DNA of 64,000 bases from positions 1 through 64,000 of the forward strand of contig CAKZLI010000057.1 in the NCBI GenBank assembly GCA_937125395.1, read 5' to 3'. The notes under the pieces were generated by a model. The model worked only from the letters and a program-made list of their open reading frames with translations. It searched no databases and was not told the DNA's origin. The first letter of the stretch is position 1. Every line of letters starts with the position of its first letter. Shown piece after piece: positions 8,706 through 16,940 of this stretch. This DNA comes from an uncultured Glaciecola sp. Its GTDB lineage: Bacteria > Pseudomonadota > Gammaproteobacteria > Enterobacterales > Alteromonadaceae. A program made the position numbers and the translations under genes.

Positions 8706-10907
8706 TTGACATTAAGTGAATTTATGATGAGATGTAATGTTTTTTTAATTTTTATTTTACTGATAACTTCACTGCTTTCATTTAATACAAAATCTGAAAC
8801 TCTTTTAATTTTAGAACGTTCGGGCACTTTAACTTTCACCCATGCCATTACTCAGGATCTGCAGGAGCAAAAATTTAATACTCCGGTTCATATTGCCTAT
8901 ATTGATGCTATTTACGCATCATTATCCCAAGAAGACAAAATCGAGTCGGCAAATCTATTTTATAAATCAATATTGCTCTCATCCGGCATTGATGAAAACA
9001 CCCCCATTACCCGCATTATTAGCCAAGGTTCTGCGGCTGGTTTATATTTAGACAATACACCTGAGTTTTTTGCATCAGCAGAACGCATTTTCACTCATAT
9101 TTTGTGGCAACCCAAAACCGGTACGCTAATCCCGTCAGACTTAAATATTAAAGATGTAATAGACCATATATTAACGTTATTGCCCAACAAATCACAATTA
9201 TTGGTCGTGCGTAACTACAGCGCTTTTTCGCAGTATCTGATTGATTTTGTTTACGAAGCGAGTAATAAAAATCCCGCTATGATTGATATTGTTGATCTGG
9301 AATATAACATCTCTTCAGCTAGCAATAGTATACCAAAAGAGATAATACCCGATACTGTTGCACTGCTAACTCATCCACCTGAAACACAAGACGAATTACA
9401 AACTTTACTGTGGTTACAACAACAAAATATCCCTATTTTATTTATGTTTGCTAATGAATTTGATTTGCTTGAGCATCAAAGCGTGGGCGGTTTGGTGGTA
9501 TCGCCAATAAAATTAGCGTCTTTAATCAAAAAAATCATTAATCATGAAACACTAACAGCGGTCGATCAAAATGTGACGTTCCCCTTGTACCATGCGAAAG
9601 CACTCAACAAATATAATCTTAATCCAGGTTTATTTGCCGATGATTATAAAATAATTGGGCGACATAATTACTCTTATGAAGAAGTTCAATTAATTATTCA
9701 ATTGAGCTTAGTGACGTCTATCTTACTCCTCATTTTGTATATTCTGGTGGGAATAAAAAACCGCAGATTGCTTAGAGAACGAACCCAGCTTGCTGAGAAA
9801 ACCAATCAAGACAAAGATAAATTAATGGCTAATATCTCTCACGAATTAAGAACTCCCTTGAATGCAATACATTTAGCGTTTGAAGCGTTAAATGACACTG
9901 CAGTGTCACAATCAACTAATATTATTAGTGCAGGTCAACGTGCCACTCAACACCTTAAAAGTATCATCAACACCATTCTTGAGTATCAAAAATCATCTGT
10001 CGGTGCATTACAAGTCGACCTTAACTGGGTCGACAAAGAACATTTACTCCAAGCGTTACAAATACATCAACATCATGCCCTCAATAAATCGTTGAAGTTT
10101 GAGGTCCATGGAATAGACGAGCTACCCAATTTTGTGTATTCCGATGAAAAAATACTGATGCAAATATTACATAATATTTTATCCAATGCGCTCAAATTTA
10201 CTGAGCAAGGTGCTATCAACGTCGTGCTGTTTCATACAAAGGATAGCTTATTTATAGAAATCACCGACACAGGCATCGGTATGGCACAATCTACGTTGGA
10301 TGAATTATTTGTGCCATTTAAACAAGCCAATAATGGGATTAATAAAAAGTATCCAGGTACAGGTTTAGGCATGTCATTATGTAATAAACTAGTGTCCCTG
10401 TTAGACGGTCATCTATCGTTGGACTCTGAATTAGGTAAAGGAACCAAGCTGTCCTTGCAATTACCAGTCCTCTGGCAAGCCGACTTCGATAACATAAACA
10501 CACAAGCAGAGCCCGTTGACTACTTACCCTTATCGGTGTTGATGGTGGATGATTGTTTGTTAACTAGCAAATTAATGAATATTTTACTTAAAGATCGTGT
10601 TCTTTCATTATGTATTACAACCTCAGGCAAAGATGCATTAGACAAAGTGCAATCAACTGATTTTGATGTGGTGTTAACTGATATTCAAATGCCTGAAATG
10701 GATGGTGTTGAGTTATTTCAACAATTACGCAAACAGTTTCCAGAATTGATTATCATTGCTGTGACCGGTAACGTCTTAGAGAATGAACGAGCAGCATATT
10801 TACGTTTAGGATTTAATGCGGTGGTTGCAAAACCGATTGAAATTGGTGAAATCATGCAATTACTTAACTCTATTAGTAAATCGAACCGCAAAAGTTACTT
10901 AATTTGA
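8706..10907 (+). CDS. hybrid sensor histidine kinase with ABC-substrate-binding-type periplasmic sensor and C-terminal receiver
   Basis: LMANISHELRTPLNAI (H-box), FSDEKILMQILHNILSNALKFT (N-box), DTGIGM, GTGLGMSL; receiver VLMVDDCLLTSKLM...VVLTDIQMPEMDG. Confidence 0.92.
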   Translation: MTLSEFMMRCNVFLIFILLITSLLSFNTKSETLLILERSGTLTFTHAITQDLQEQKFNTPVHIAYIDAIYASLSQEDKIESANLFYKSILLSSGIDENTPITRIISQGSAAGLYLDNTPEFFASAERIFTHILWQPKTGTLIPSDLNIKDVIDHILTLLPNKSQLLVVRNYSAFSQYLIDFVYEASNKNPAMIDIVDLEYNISSASNSIPKEIIPDTVALLTHPPETQDELQTLLWLQQQNIPILFMFANEFDLLEHQSVGGLVVSPIKLASLIKKIINHETLTAVDQNVTFPLYHAKALNKYNLNPGLFADDYKIIGRHNYSYEEVQLIIQLSLVTSILLLILYILVGIKNRRLLRERTQLAEKTNQDKDKLMANISHELRTPLNAIHLAFEALNDTAVSQSTNIISAGQRATQHLKSIINTILEYQKSSVGALQVDLNWVDKEHLLQALQIHQHHALNKSLKFEVHGIDELPNFVYSDEKILMQILHNILSNALKFTEQGAINVVLFHTKDSLFIEITDTGIGMAQSTLDELFVPFKQANNGINKKYPGTGLGMSLCNKLVSLLDGHLSLDSELGKGTKLSLQLPVLWQADFDNINTQAEPVDYLPLSVLMVDDCLLTSKLMNILLKDRVLSLCITTSGKDALDKVQSTDFDVVLTDIQMPEMDGVELFQQLRKQFPELIIIAVTGNVLENERAAYLRLGFNAVVAKPIEIGEIMQLLNSISKSNRKSYLI

Positions 10908-10925
10908 ATAATATTTTTTTATGGG

Positions 10926-10953
10926 TTGACTCTCACTTAAAGTTCCCTATAAT
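10926..10953 (+). promoter_or_regulatory. Sigma70-type promoter of tRNA-Val copy 2
   Basis: TTGACT (10926-10931), 16-bp spacer, TATAAT (10948-10953). Confidence 0.7.
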
Positions 10954-11009
10954 ACCGCTCCATTGCTTACACAGATAAGCAAGTTACACCAAGTAACATT
11001 AAGATATAC

Positions 11010-11085
11010 GGTCGCTTAGCTCAGTTGGGAGAGCATCGCCCTTACAAGGCGAGGGTCACTGGTTCAAGCCCAGTAGCGACCACCA
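11010..11085 (+). tRNA. tRNA-Val (TAC), copy 2, identical to copy 1 by eye
   Basis: Same 76-nt sequence as 5316-5391. Confidence 0.97.
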
Positions 11086-11095
11086 TTTCTTGTTT

Positions 11096-11182
11096 CATCA
11101 TCCACTATTAATACGACACACACTGGTTCAAGTCTTTCCGACCGAGCCACAGTAGCGACCACCATCTTATCCCCTTATAAAT
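11096..11182 (+). repeat. 87-bp direct repeat (copy 2) with tRNA-Val 3'-end-like tail
   Basis: Matches 5403-5489 with one difference (GAGCCACAG vs GAGCCGCAG). Confidence 0.95.
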
Positions 11183-11193
11183 AAGTATGTGAA

Positions 11194-12501
11194 CTAAATA
11201 TCCAGACGCAAGTTTTCTTGTATTTCATCTATCAGTGTTGTCGGTACATCCCACTCTTCAGCAAGTTGACGCCAAGTTGATACGTGTTCAATTGTTGTAT
11301 CAATAATATCGTCGATCTTTTTCTTGTTAAAAATAGGACTCAGTTTCTCTAAGCTATAAAAATCACTTCGTGTAAAATTATCTCTTTTACCATTCAAGCT
11401 CATCCAATGGCTGTTTACCCATTTACTTCCTGGTTTATAGCTATAAGCTAAATCGTAAGCTGGTGCGAGAGACCATTTATCTTTTCTCAGAATAAATGCA
11501 AAGTTTTTTGAATGGTCGTCATGATTTCGAGCTATGATATTGAACGTCATGCGTTTGAATAGTTGCTCAGCTTCAACAGCAGAAAGCTTCAACTGTCTGG
11601 CAATGCCAAATAACTCTGCATAAGAAAATGCCCCCGGCTTTTTATAATCAACGTGGGCAAGCCCGTTTAGCGTTTGAACGTGTACCTTGCTGTTGTTAAT
11701 TCGATCAAAGCGCTGTGTAATAAAGTGTCGTCGATTGCCTTCATGGAGTAAGCGGCATGGCATCATATCGACACCGCATTTGTTCGCCATTAAATGATAA
11801 ACAAACTCCATTGCTCCATAACCTAATGGGTCACCAAAGGTTTCTTGATTTTTGTTATGCTCACTTACCCCATCAAATTTCATCAAATAATGAGTAAAAC
11901 CACTTGGCGCTTTGGTTTGGCCGGAGCGGACTTGGGTAAAATCTTCATTAAATGCTAATACTGCTTTCGGCCTTGCTCCTCCCGCACTCATGCCAACAGA
12001 TAATAAAGACATCATTGCTTCTCTATCGTCTCGACCATTTTGTTTGAGCTCTACTTCAAAATTACCTCGTAAATCTAAGATTTCTTGTGCAATTTTAACA
12101 AGCGATTGGATTTCTACTTGTTGTGAAGCATTTAAGCTACGTAATTTTGTAGCTGGTGCATACTCTAGAGCTCCCATGCCCCGCTTACCTGTATATTGAA
12201 GGCGTTGCAACGGTGTAATGTCATTCGGTGAACGCCCCTGACCTGCAACCCATGCGTTGAGAACTGCGTTACCAAAATCATCAGGTAAGGAGTCAGCAAT
12301 TAAACCTGGTAATCCTTTAAAGGTATTGAAATCCAGCTCGGGAAAACTATAAATACGATTTGATAATGGCATTTTGATCGGGGACAGCTCGACACCATTT
12401 TTTACAAAATCTTGAGCATATTCAAATGACGCTAGTCCCTTTTCAGTGTCAAAACTAACTGCGCCAATAACATCGTTTTGGTAAGTTATTGTTATCACTT
12501 C
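11194..12501 (-). CDS. hipA: HipA-type serine/threonine kinase toxin
   Basis: GMGALEYAPA, SVGMSAGGARPKAVLAF, RFDR, NIIARNHDDHSKNFAFI and APAYDLAYS motifs of HipA; the start may be at either of two nearby Met codons. Confidence 0.92.
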   Translation of the reverse strand, partial: EVITITYQNDVIGAVSFDTEKGLASFEYAQDFVKNGVELSPIKMPLSNRIYSFPELDFNTFKGLPGLIADSLPDDFGNAVLNAWVAGQGRSPNDITPLQRLQYTGKRGMGALEYAPATKLRSLNASQQVEIQSLVKIAQEILDLRGNFEVELKQNGRDDREAMMSLLSVGMSAGGARPKAVLAFNEDFTQVRSGQTKAPSGFTHYLMKFDGVSEHNKNQETFGDPLGYGAMEFVYHLMANKCGVDMMPCRLLHEGNRRHFITQRFDRINNSKVHVQTLNGLAHVDYKKPGAFSYAELFGIARQLKLSAVEAEQLFKRMTFNIIARNHDDHSKNFAFILRKDKWSLAPAYDLAYSYKPGSKWVNSHWMSLNGKRDNFTRSDFYSLEKLSPIFNKKKIDDIIDTTIEHVSTWRQLAEEWDVPTTLIDEIQENLRLDI

Positions 12502-12503
12502 CA

Positions 12504-12827
12504 TTACCATTCTGGTGTTTCCTCATGTTTGTTACTGCGCTTGCCAGAGGCTCTCTGTCTTTTTTTTCCTTGCAGTTTGGCCAGCTGTATAGGAGAAATT
12601 TCTTGTTTAGGAATAAATAGATCAATCTGCTGCGTGAGGTCTAATGCCATTAATATCGCAATCATGGTATCGAGCTGCATTTTCCCTTTTTCCGCATTCA
12701 AAACCGTTTTGCGGGCAATGCCAGCAAGCTCTGCAACTTCAGATTGTGTTAGGTCTAGATTTAGTCGAGCTTGCTTCAACCTATCGCCGATCTCTTCTGC
12801 TAATGCAGTCGCTGTTATGTCTTTCAA
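12504..12827 (-). CDS. hipB: HipB-type HTH antitoxin
   Basis: 107 aa XRE-type HTH (GDRLKQARLNLDLTQSEVAELAGIARKTVLNAEKG), immediately upstream of hipA. Confidence 0.9.
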   Translation of the reverse strand: MKDITATALAEEIGDRLKQARLNLDLTQSEVAELAGIARKTVLNAEKGKMQLDTMIAILMALDLTQQIDLFIPKQEISPIQLAKLQGKKRQRASGKRSNKHEETPEW

Positions 12828-12911
12828 TATAAAGTCCTAATTTGGTATCATTATTTACATTTAAATTAATTAATGTCCTTAATTTAGCACCTTAAACTAG
12901 TATTATCAAGA

Positions 12912-12948
12912 TTCAAGTCTTACCGACCGAGCCACAGTAGCGAGCACC
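12912..12948 (+). repeat. third, shorter copy of the tRNA-Val tail repeat
   Basis: TTCAAGTCTTACCGACCGAGCCACAGTAGCGAGCACC versus TTCAAGTCTTTCCGACCGAGCCACAGTAGCGACCACC. Confidence 0.88.
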
Positions 12949-13084
12949 GTTTTTACTTCATATATCAGTTTATTTTTCCAAATATACTCCATCAATATCA
13001 TACTAAACATTATCATTGATTTTTTGACATGATGTTTAGTGGCGATTCAGTGTCCTCTAAAGCGACTAATACATCGGTATTTTT

Positions 13085-13134
13085 TTCCTTAGGAATTTGG
13101 AGACCTATTAACAGGTCATAAAAATCCTAAGGAA
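13085..13134. repeat. nested inverted repeat / structured intergenic element
   Basis: Outer arms TTCCTTAGGA/TCCTAAGGAA, inner arms GACCT/AGGTC. Confidence 0.7.
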
Positions 13135-13150
13135 TTAATCTAGTGTATAT

Positions 13151-13190
13151 CCTTCCATCCTTCCATCCTTCCATCCTTCCATCCTTCCAA
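13151..13190. repeat. octanucleotide tandem repeat (CCTTCCAT)5, last unit ending CCAA
   Basis: Five consecutive 8-bp units read directly. Confidence 0.97.
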
Positions 13191-13388
13191 TATGTACCAA
13201 TTATTTTACTAAAACATTGGTTATTTATTGCTCATGACAAATGAATTTATTAATCCGTTCTATACTTGCATAGGTACTAATATAAACTGCCTTAATGCGT
13301 CTATTCCATCACGTTTGCTGGCCCATAGAATCAATGAAACATAGCTAATGTAAACATTAAAACACGCTGACCAAAACTAAATAAATTT

Positions 13389-13404
13389 TAGTCTGATTGG
13401 ACGA
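13389..13404. promoter_or_regulatory. candidate steroid-regulon operator, site A
   Basis: TAGTCT-GATT-GGACGA; fits TMGTCY-N4-RGACKA; 103 bp upstream of the hsaA-like start. Confidence 0.7.
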
Positions 13405-13507
13405 TGTTCACTATTGCATTCGATGGGAATATTCAACAAGACCAAGGTATTGTCCTTGTGATGAACAGCTTGTTTTGAGCAAGCCTATCGAATCGGAGAA
13501 ATTTTCT

Positions 13508-14704
13508 ATGCTAACCGTAAAAGATGATTATTTAACACCAGAAGCTGTTGCCGTTATTCAGCGTGCCAAAGACCTAGCACCGCGTTTAGCTGAACGTGCC
13601 AGAGCTGCTGAAGATGCAGGCATTATTCCACCAGAGACAATTGCAGATATGCAAGAAGCTGGTTTCTTTAAAGTATTGCAACCAAAGCGCTGGGGTGGAT
13701 ATGAAATGGACCCTCGTGTCTTTTACTCCGTACAAATGGAAATTGCAAAAGGCTGTATGGCGACAGCTTGGGTATATGGTGTCGTTGGCGTGCATAATTG
13801 GCAAATTCCACTTTTCCCTGAACAAGCTCAGCAAGATGTATGGGGCGAAGACCCTACAACACTTACTGCATCAACTTATATGCCAACAGGCAAAGCTGAA
13901 CCAGTAGAGGGCGGGTATAAATTTAGCGGACATTGGAGTTGGAGCAGTGGCTCTAAGTATTGTAAATGGATCTTGTTAGGTGGTCTGTTACCTAAAAAAG
14001 ACGGGTCAGGCGAACTCGAGCACTGTACTTTCTTACTACCTCGTTCTGATTTTGAAATCGTAGAAAATTTCGATGTACTCGGCCTTCGTGCTACTGCAAG
14101 TCATGATATTCATGTGACTGACGCGTTTGTGCCAGAGCATCGTACACACCGTACTAACGACCATAGTGATGAAGGTTGTCTGGGACGCGAAACCAATCCA
14201 GGTTGGTTGTATAAGATTCCGTTTACACAAGTATTCCAACGTGCGGTATCCACTGGATGTATTGGTGCTACCGATGGTGCGATACAGAATTTTAGAAACC
14301 GTGCTGCAACATTTGTTGGCAAACACGGCTCTAAAACAGCAGAAGACGTTAATTCTCAACTGGTTGTCAGCGAAGCTATGATGCTAACAGACCAGCTTAA
14401 ACTTGTATTGTTACGTAATTTTCAACGTATTGTTGATGTTGCAAAGAGTGGCGAGAAAATGCCAGTTGAAGAGCGTTTAATGCAACGAGCTCAAGCAGCT
14501 CAAGTACCTAAACTGTGCGCTGAAGCTGTCAATGAGATCATGCGAGCCTGTGCAGCGAATGGTGCATATAAGTCAAACCCGATTGAACGCACCTTCCGCG
14601 ATCTACATGTAGCGCGTGGACATATTGCCAACAACACCGACACCTATGCTCGTAGCCATGGTGCTGTTATGCTAGGACTACCTAATGCGGATGCATTTGT
14701 GTAA
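13508..14704 (+). CDS. hsaA: flavin-dependent monooxygenase, oxygenase subunit, HsaA-like (3-HSA hydroxylase)
   Basis: Resembles HsaA: GFFKVLQPKRWGGYEMDP, VGVHNWQIPLFPEQAQQDVWGEDPTT, WSWSSGSKYCKWILLGG. Start moved to ATG 13508 (GGAG upstream); the track's TTG start at 13397 lies within the operator. Confidence 0.88.
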   Translation: MLTVKDDYLTPEAVAVIQRAKDLAPRLAERARAAEDAGIIPPETIADMQEAGFFKVLQPKRWGGYEMDPRVFYSVQMEIAKGCMATAWVYGVVGVHNWQIPLFPEQAQQDVWGEDPTTLTASTYMPTGKAEPVEGGYKFSGHWSWSSGSKYCKWILLGGLLPKKDGSGELEHCTFLLPRSDFEIVENFDVLGLRATASHDIHVTDAFVPEHRTHRTNDHSDEGCLGRETNPGWLYKIPFTQVFQRAVSTGCIGATDGAIQNFRNRAATFVGKHGSKTAEDVNSQLVVSEAMMLTDQLKLVLLRNFQRIVDVAKSGEKMPVEERLMQRAQAAQVPKLCAEAVNEIMRACAANGAYKSNPIERTFRDLHVARGHIANNTDTYARSHGAVMLGLPNADAFV

Positions 14705-14736
14705 GTAACCTTTCAATCCAAGTCATAAAATAAAAT

Positions 14737-14764
14737 AGGTGCTGTTTAGGCACCTTTTTTTTAA
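14737..14764 (+). terminator. Rho-independent terminator after hsaA-like gene
   Basis: AGGTGC...GCACCT hairpin followed by T8. Confidence 0.8.
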
Positions 14765-14806
14765 AAAATGATGTATTACATCCCAAACACACATTAAGGA
14801 ATTATT

Positions 14807-16012
14807 ATGCGCGAAGCAGTCATTGTATCTACCGCAAGAACCCCTATGGGTAAAGCCTTTCGCGGCGCTTTCAACGATACTGAAGCCCCAGCATTATCAG
14901 GACATGCCGTCGAGCAAGCTGTCAAAAAAGCCGGTATTGATGGTGCTGAAGTTGATGACGTTATCATCGGCTGTGCTGCACAGCAAGGAACTCAAAGCTA
15001 TAATTTAGGTCGCTTAACTGCCACTGCCGCTGGTTTACCTAACAGTGTACCAGGTATGACTCTAGACCGTCAGTGTGCATCTGGGTTAATGAGTATCGGC
15101 TTTGCCGCACAAAGTATTATGACAGGCTCCATGGATATTGTTGCCGCAGGTGGTGTTGAGTCCATTTCAATGGTACAAAACAAACACAAAAACACTTATC
15201 GCAACGTCTCCAAATTGGTGTTATCTAAATCACAACATGCCTACATGCAAATGATAGAAACAGCAGAAGTCGTGTCTAAGCGCTATAATATTTCTCGCCA
15301 AGTGCAAGATGAATATAGCCTGCAATCACAACAGCGCATTGCCAATGCTCAACAAAACGGTTTATTTAACGATGAAATCGTCCCACTGGCATCGACCAAA
15401 TCAGTATTTAATCGTGAAACCAAAGAAGTCACATTTGAAGACGTCTTGTTAAGCAAAGATGAAGGTAATCGTCCATCAACAACACTTGAGAGTTTGCAAA
15501 GTCTTGAGCCGGTATTTAAAGACGGATCGGTAATCAAACAAGGCGAATTTATTACCGCGGGTAATGCCAGTCAATTATCGGATGGCGCCTCAGCTTGTAT
15601 TGTTATGGATTCAGCTTTAGCTAATCAAAAAGGCTTAACCTCAATGGGTATCTTTAGAGGCATTGCAGTGGCCGGTTGTGAACCAGATGAGATGGGTATT
15701 GGTCCAATTTATGCCATTCCAAAATTATTAAAGCAACATGGTCTGGCCATCGATGATATTGGTTTGTGGGAAATTAATGAGGCATTTGCATGTCAATTAA
15801 TCTACTCACGTGATTATTTAGGTATCGACAATAACAAACTCAATGTCAACGGCGGTGCCATTGCTATCGGTCACCCTTTTGGCATGAGTGGTTCAAGAAT
15901 GGTCGGTCATGCACTGATTGAAGGTAAACGTCGTGGCGTTAAATACGTCGTCGTGAGTATGTGTATTGGTGGTGGCATGGGTGCAGCAGGCTTGTTTGAA
16001 GTATGTTTATAA
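14807..16012 (+). CDS. acetyl-CoA acetyltransferase / steroid thiolase (FadA5-like)
   Basis: 401 aa; [70 protein letters not shown]. Confidence 0.9.
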   Translation: MREAVIVSTARTPMGKAFRGAFNDTEAPALSGHAVEQAVKKAGIDGAEVDDVIIGCAAQQGTQSYNLGRLTATAAGLPNSVPGMTLDRQCASGLMSIGFAAQSIMTGSMDIVAAGGVESISMVQNKHKNTYRNVSKLVLSKSQHAYMQMIETAEVVSKRYNISRQVQDEYSLQSQQRIANAQQNGLFNDEIVPLASTKSVFNRETKEVTFEDVLLSKDEGNRPSTTLESLQSLEPVFKDGSVIKQGEFITAGNASQLSDGASACIVMDSALANQKGLTSMGIFRGIAVAGCEPDEMGIGPIYAIPKLLKQHGLAIDDIGLWEINEAFACQLIYSRDYLGIDNNKLNVNGGAIAIGHPFGMSGSRMVGHALIEGKRRGVKYVVVSMCIGGGMGAAGLFEVCL

Positions 16013-16024
16013 GGAAATATCGAG

Positions 16025-16822
16025 ATGAATAATATACTTGACCGTTTTCGTTTAGATAACAAAGTTGCGATTGTCACGGGCTCAGGCAGAGGTATTGGTG
16101 CAGCAACAGCGATTGCTTTTGCTGATGCCGGTGCGAATGTGGTGGTTACCGCCAGAACCCAAGAGCAGTTAGAAAATACCGCCGCTGAAATCCATAAACG
16201 CGGCCAAAAAGCCTTACTCGTCGTGTGCGATGTGATGGAAGCCGCGCAGCGTGAAGCGCTAGTGGAGCAAACCTTAGCTGAGTTTGGGCGTATTGATATT
16301 TTGGTTAATAATGTCGGCGGGTCTGGGGAGATTAAACCTACCTTGATGACCAGTGAAGAAGAGTTAGAAGCGTGCTTTAAATTTAATACGACAACCGCTT
16401 TTGCTATGTCGCGTTTGTGTGCACCACACATGGCTAAATCACCCGATACAGGTGCGATTATCAACATATCGTCAGTAGCAGGTCATCTTGCTCAACCTGG
16501 TTTTATTAGCTATGGTATTGGTAAAGCGGCAATGAATTTCATGACTCAAAATCTAGCTCAAGATTTTGCACCTAAAGTACGCGTCAATGCAATCAGTGTT
16601 GGTTCGACGCTTACTGATGCGCTCGCGGGAGTAATGAACGATGATCTAGAAAAAGCCATGTTGAAAAACACGCCAATGAACCGGCTAGGTCAACCTGAGG
16701 ATGTCGCCGCTTGTGCTTTGTTTTTAGCAGCGCCAGCCTCTAGTTATATTACCGGAGAAATTTATGGCGTTAACGGTGGATTAACCAAAACGCCAATGGA
16801 AATGCCACGTAGTACTTTTTAA
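16025..16822 (+). CDS. SDR family oxidoreductase
   Basis: VTGSGRGIGAATAIAFADAGANVVV, NNVGG, YGIGKAAMNF. Confidence 0.92.
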   Translation: MNNILDRFRLDNKVAIVTGSGRGIGAATAIAFADAGANVVVTARTQEQLENTAAEIHKRGQKALLVVCDVMEAAQREALVEQTLAEFGRIDILVNNVGGSGEIKPTLMTSEEELEACFKFNTTTAFAMSRLCAPHMAKSPDTGAIINISSVAGHLAQPGFISYGIGKAAMNFMTQNLAQDFAPKVRVNAISVGSTLTDALAGVMNDDLEKAMLKNTPMNRLGQPEDVAACALFLAAPASSYITGEIYGVNGGLTKTPMEMPRSTF

Positions 16823-16880
16823 CTAAACAGAATTCTCAGCATTAAGCTGTATAGCTGCCTGAATGCTTTACTGCCACAGA

Positions 16881-16940
16881 GTACTCATTTGGGTACTCTG
16901 TTGGGTACTCTGTTGGGTACTTTGTTAGGTACTCTGTTCA
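16881..16940. repeat. 12-bp tandem repeat GTACTCTGTTGG, five imperfect units
   Basis: GTACTCATTTGG/GTACTCTGTTGG/GTACTCTGTTGG/GTACTTTGTTAG/GTACTCTGTTCA. Confidence 0.95.

Noticed and set aside
13397-13507. N-terminal extension of the HsaA-like ORF from the TTG at 13397
   Set aside because: It overlaps the operator, lacks homology to HsaA, and a good RBS precedes the ATG at 13508.
15907-16467. 186-aa minus-strand ORF spanning the thiolase/SDR junction
   Set aside because: Antisense to two well supported coding genes; no family resemblance.
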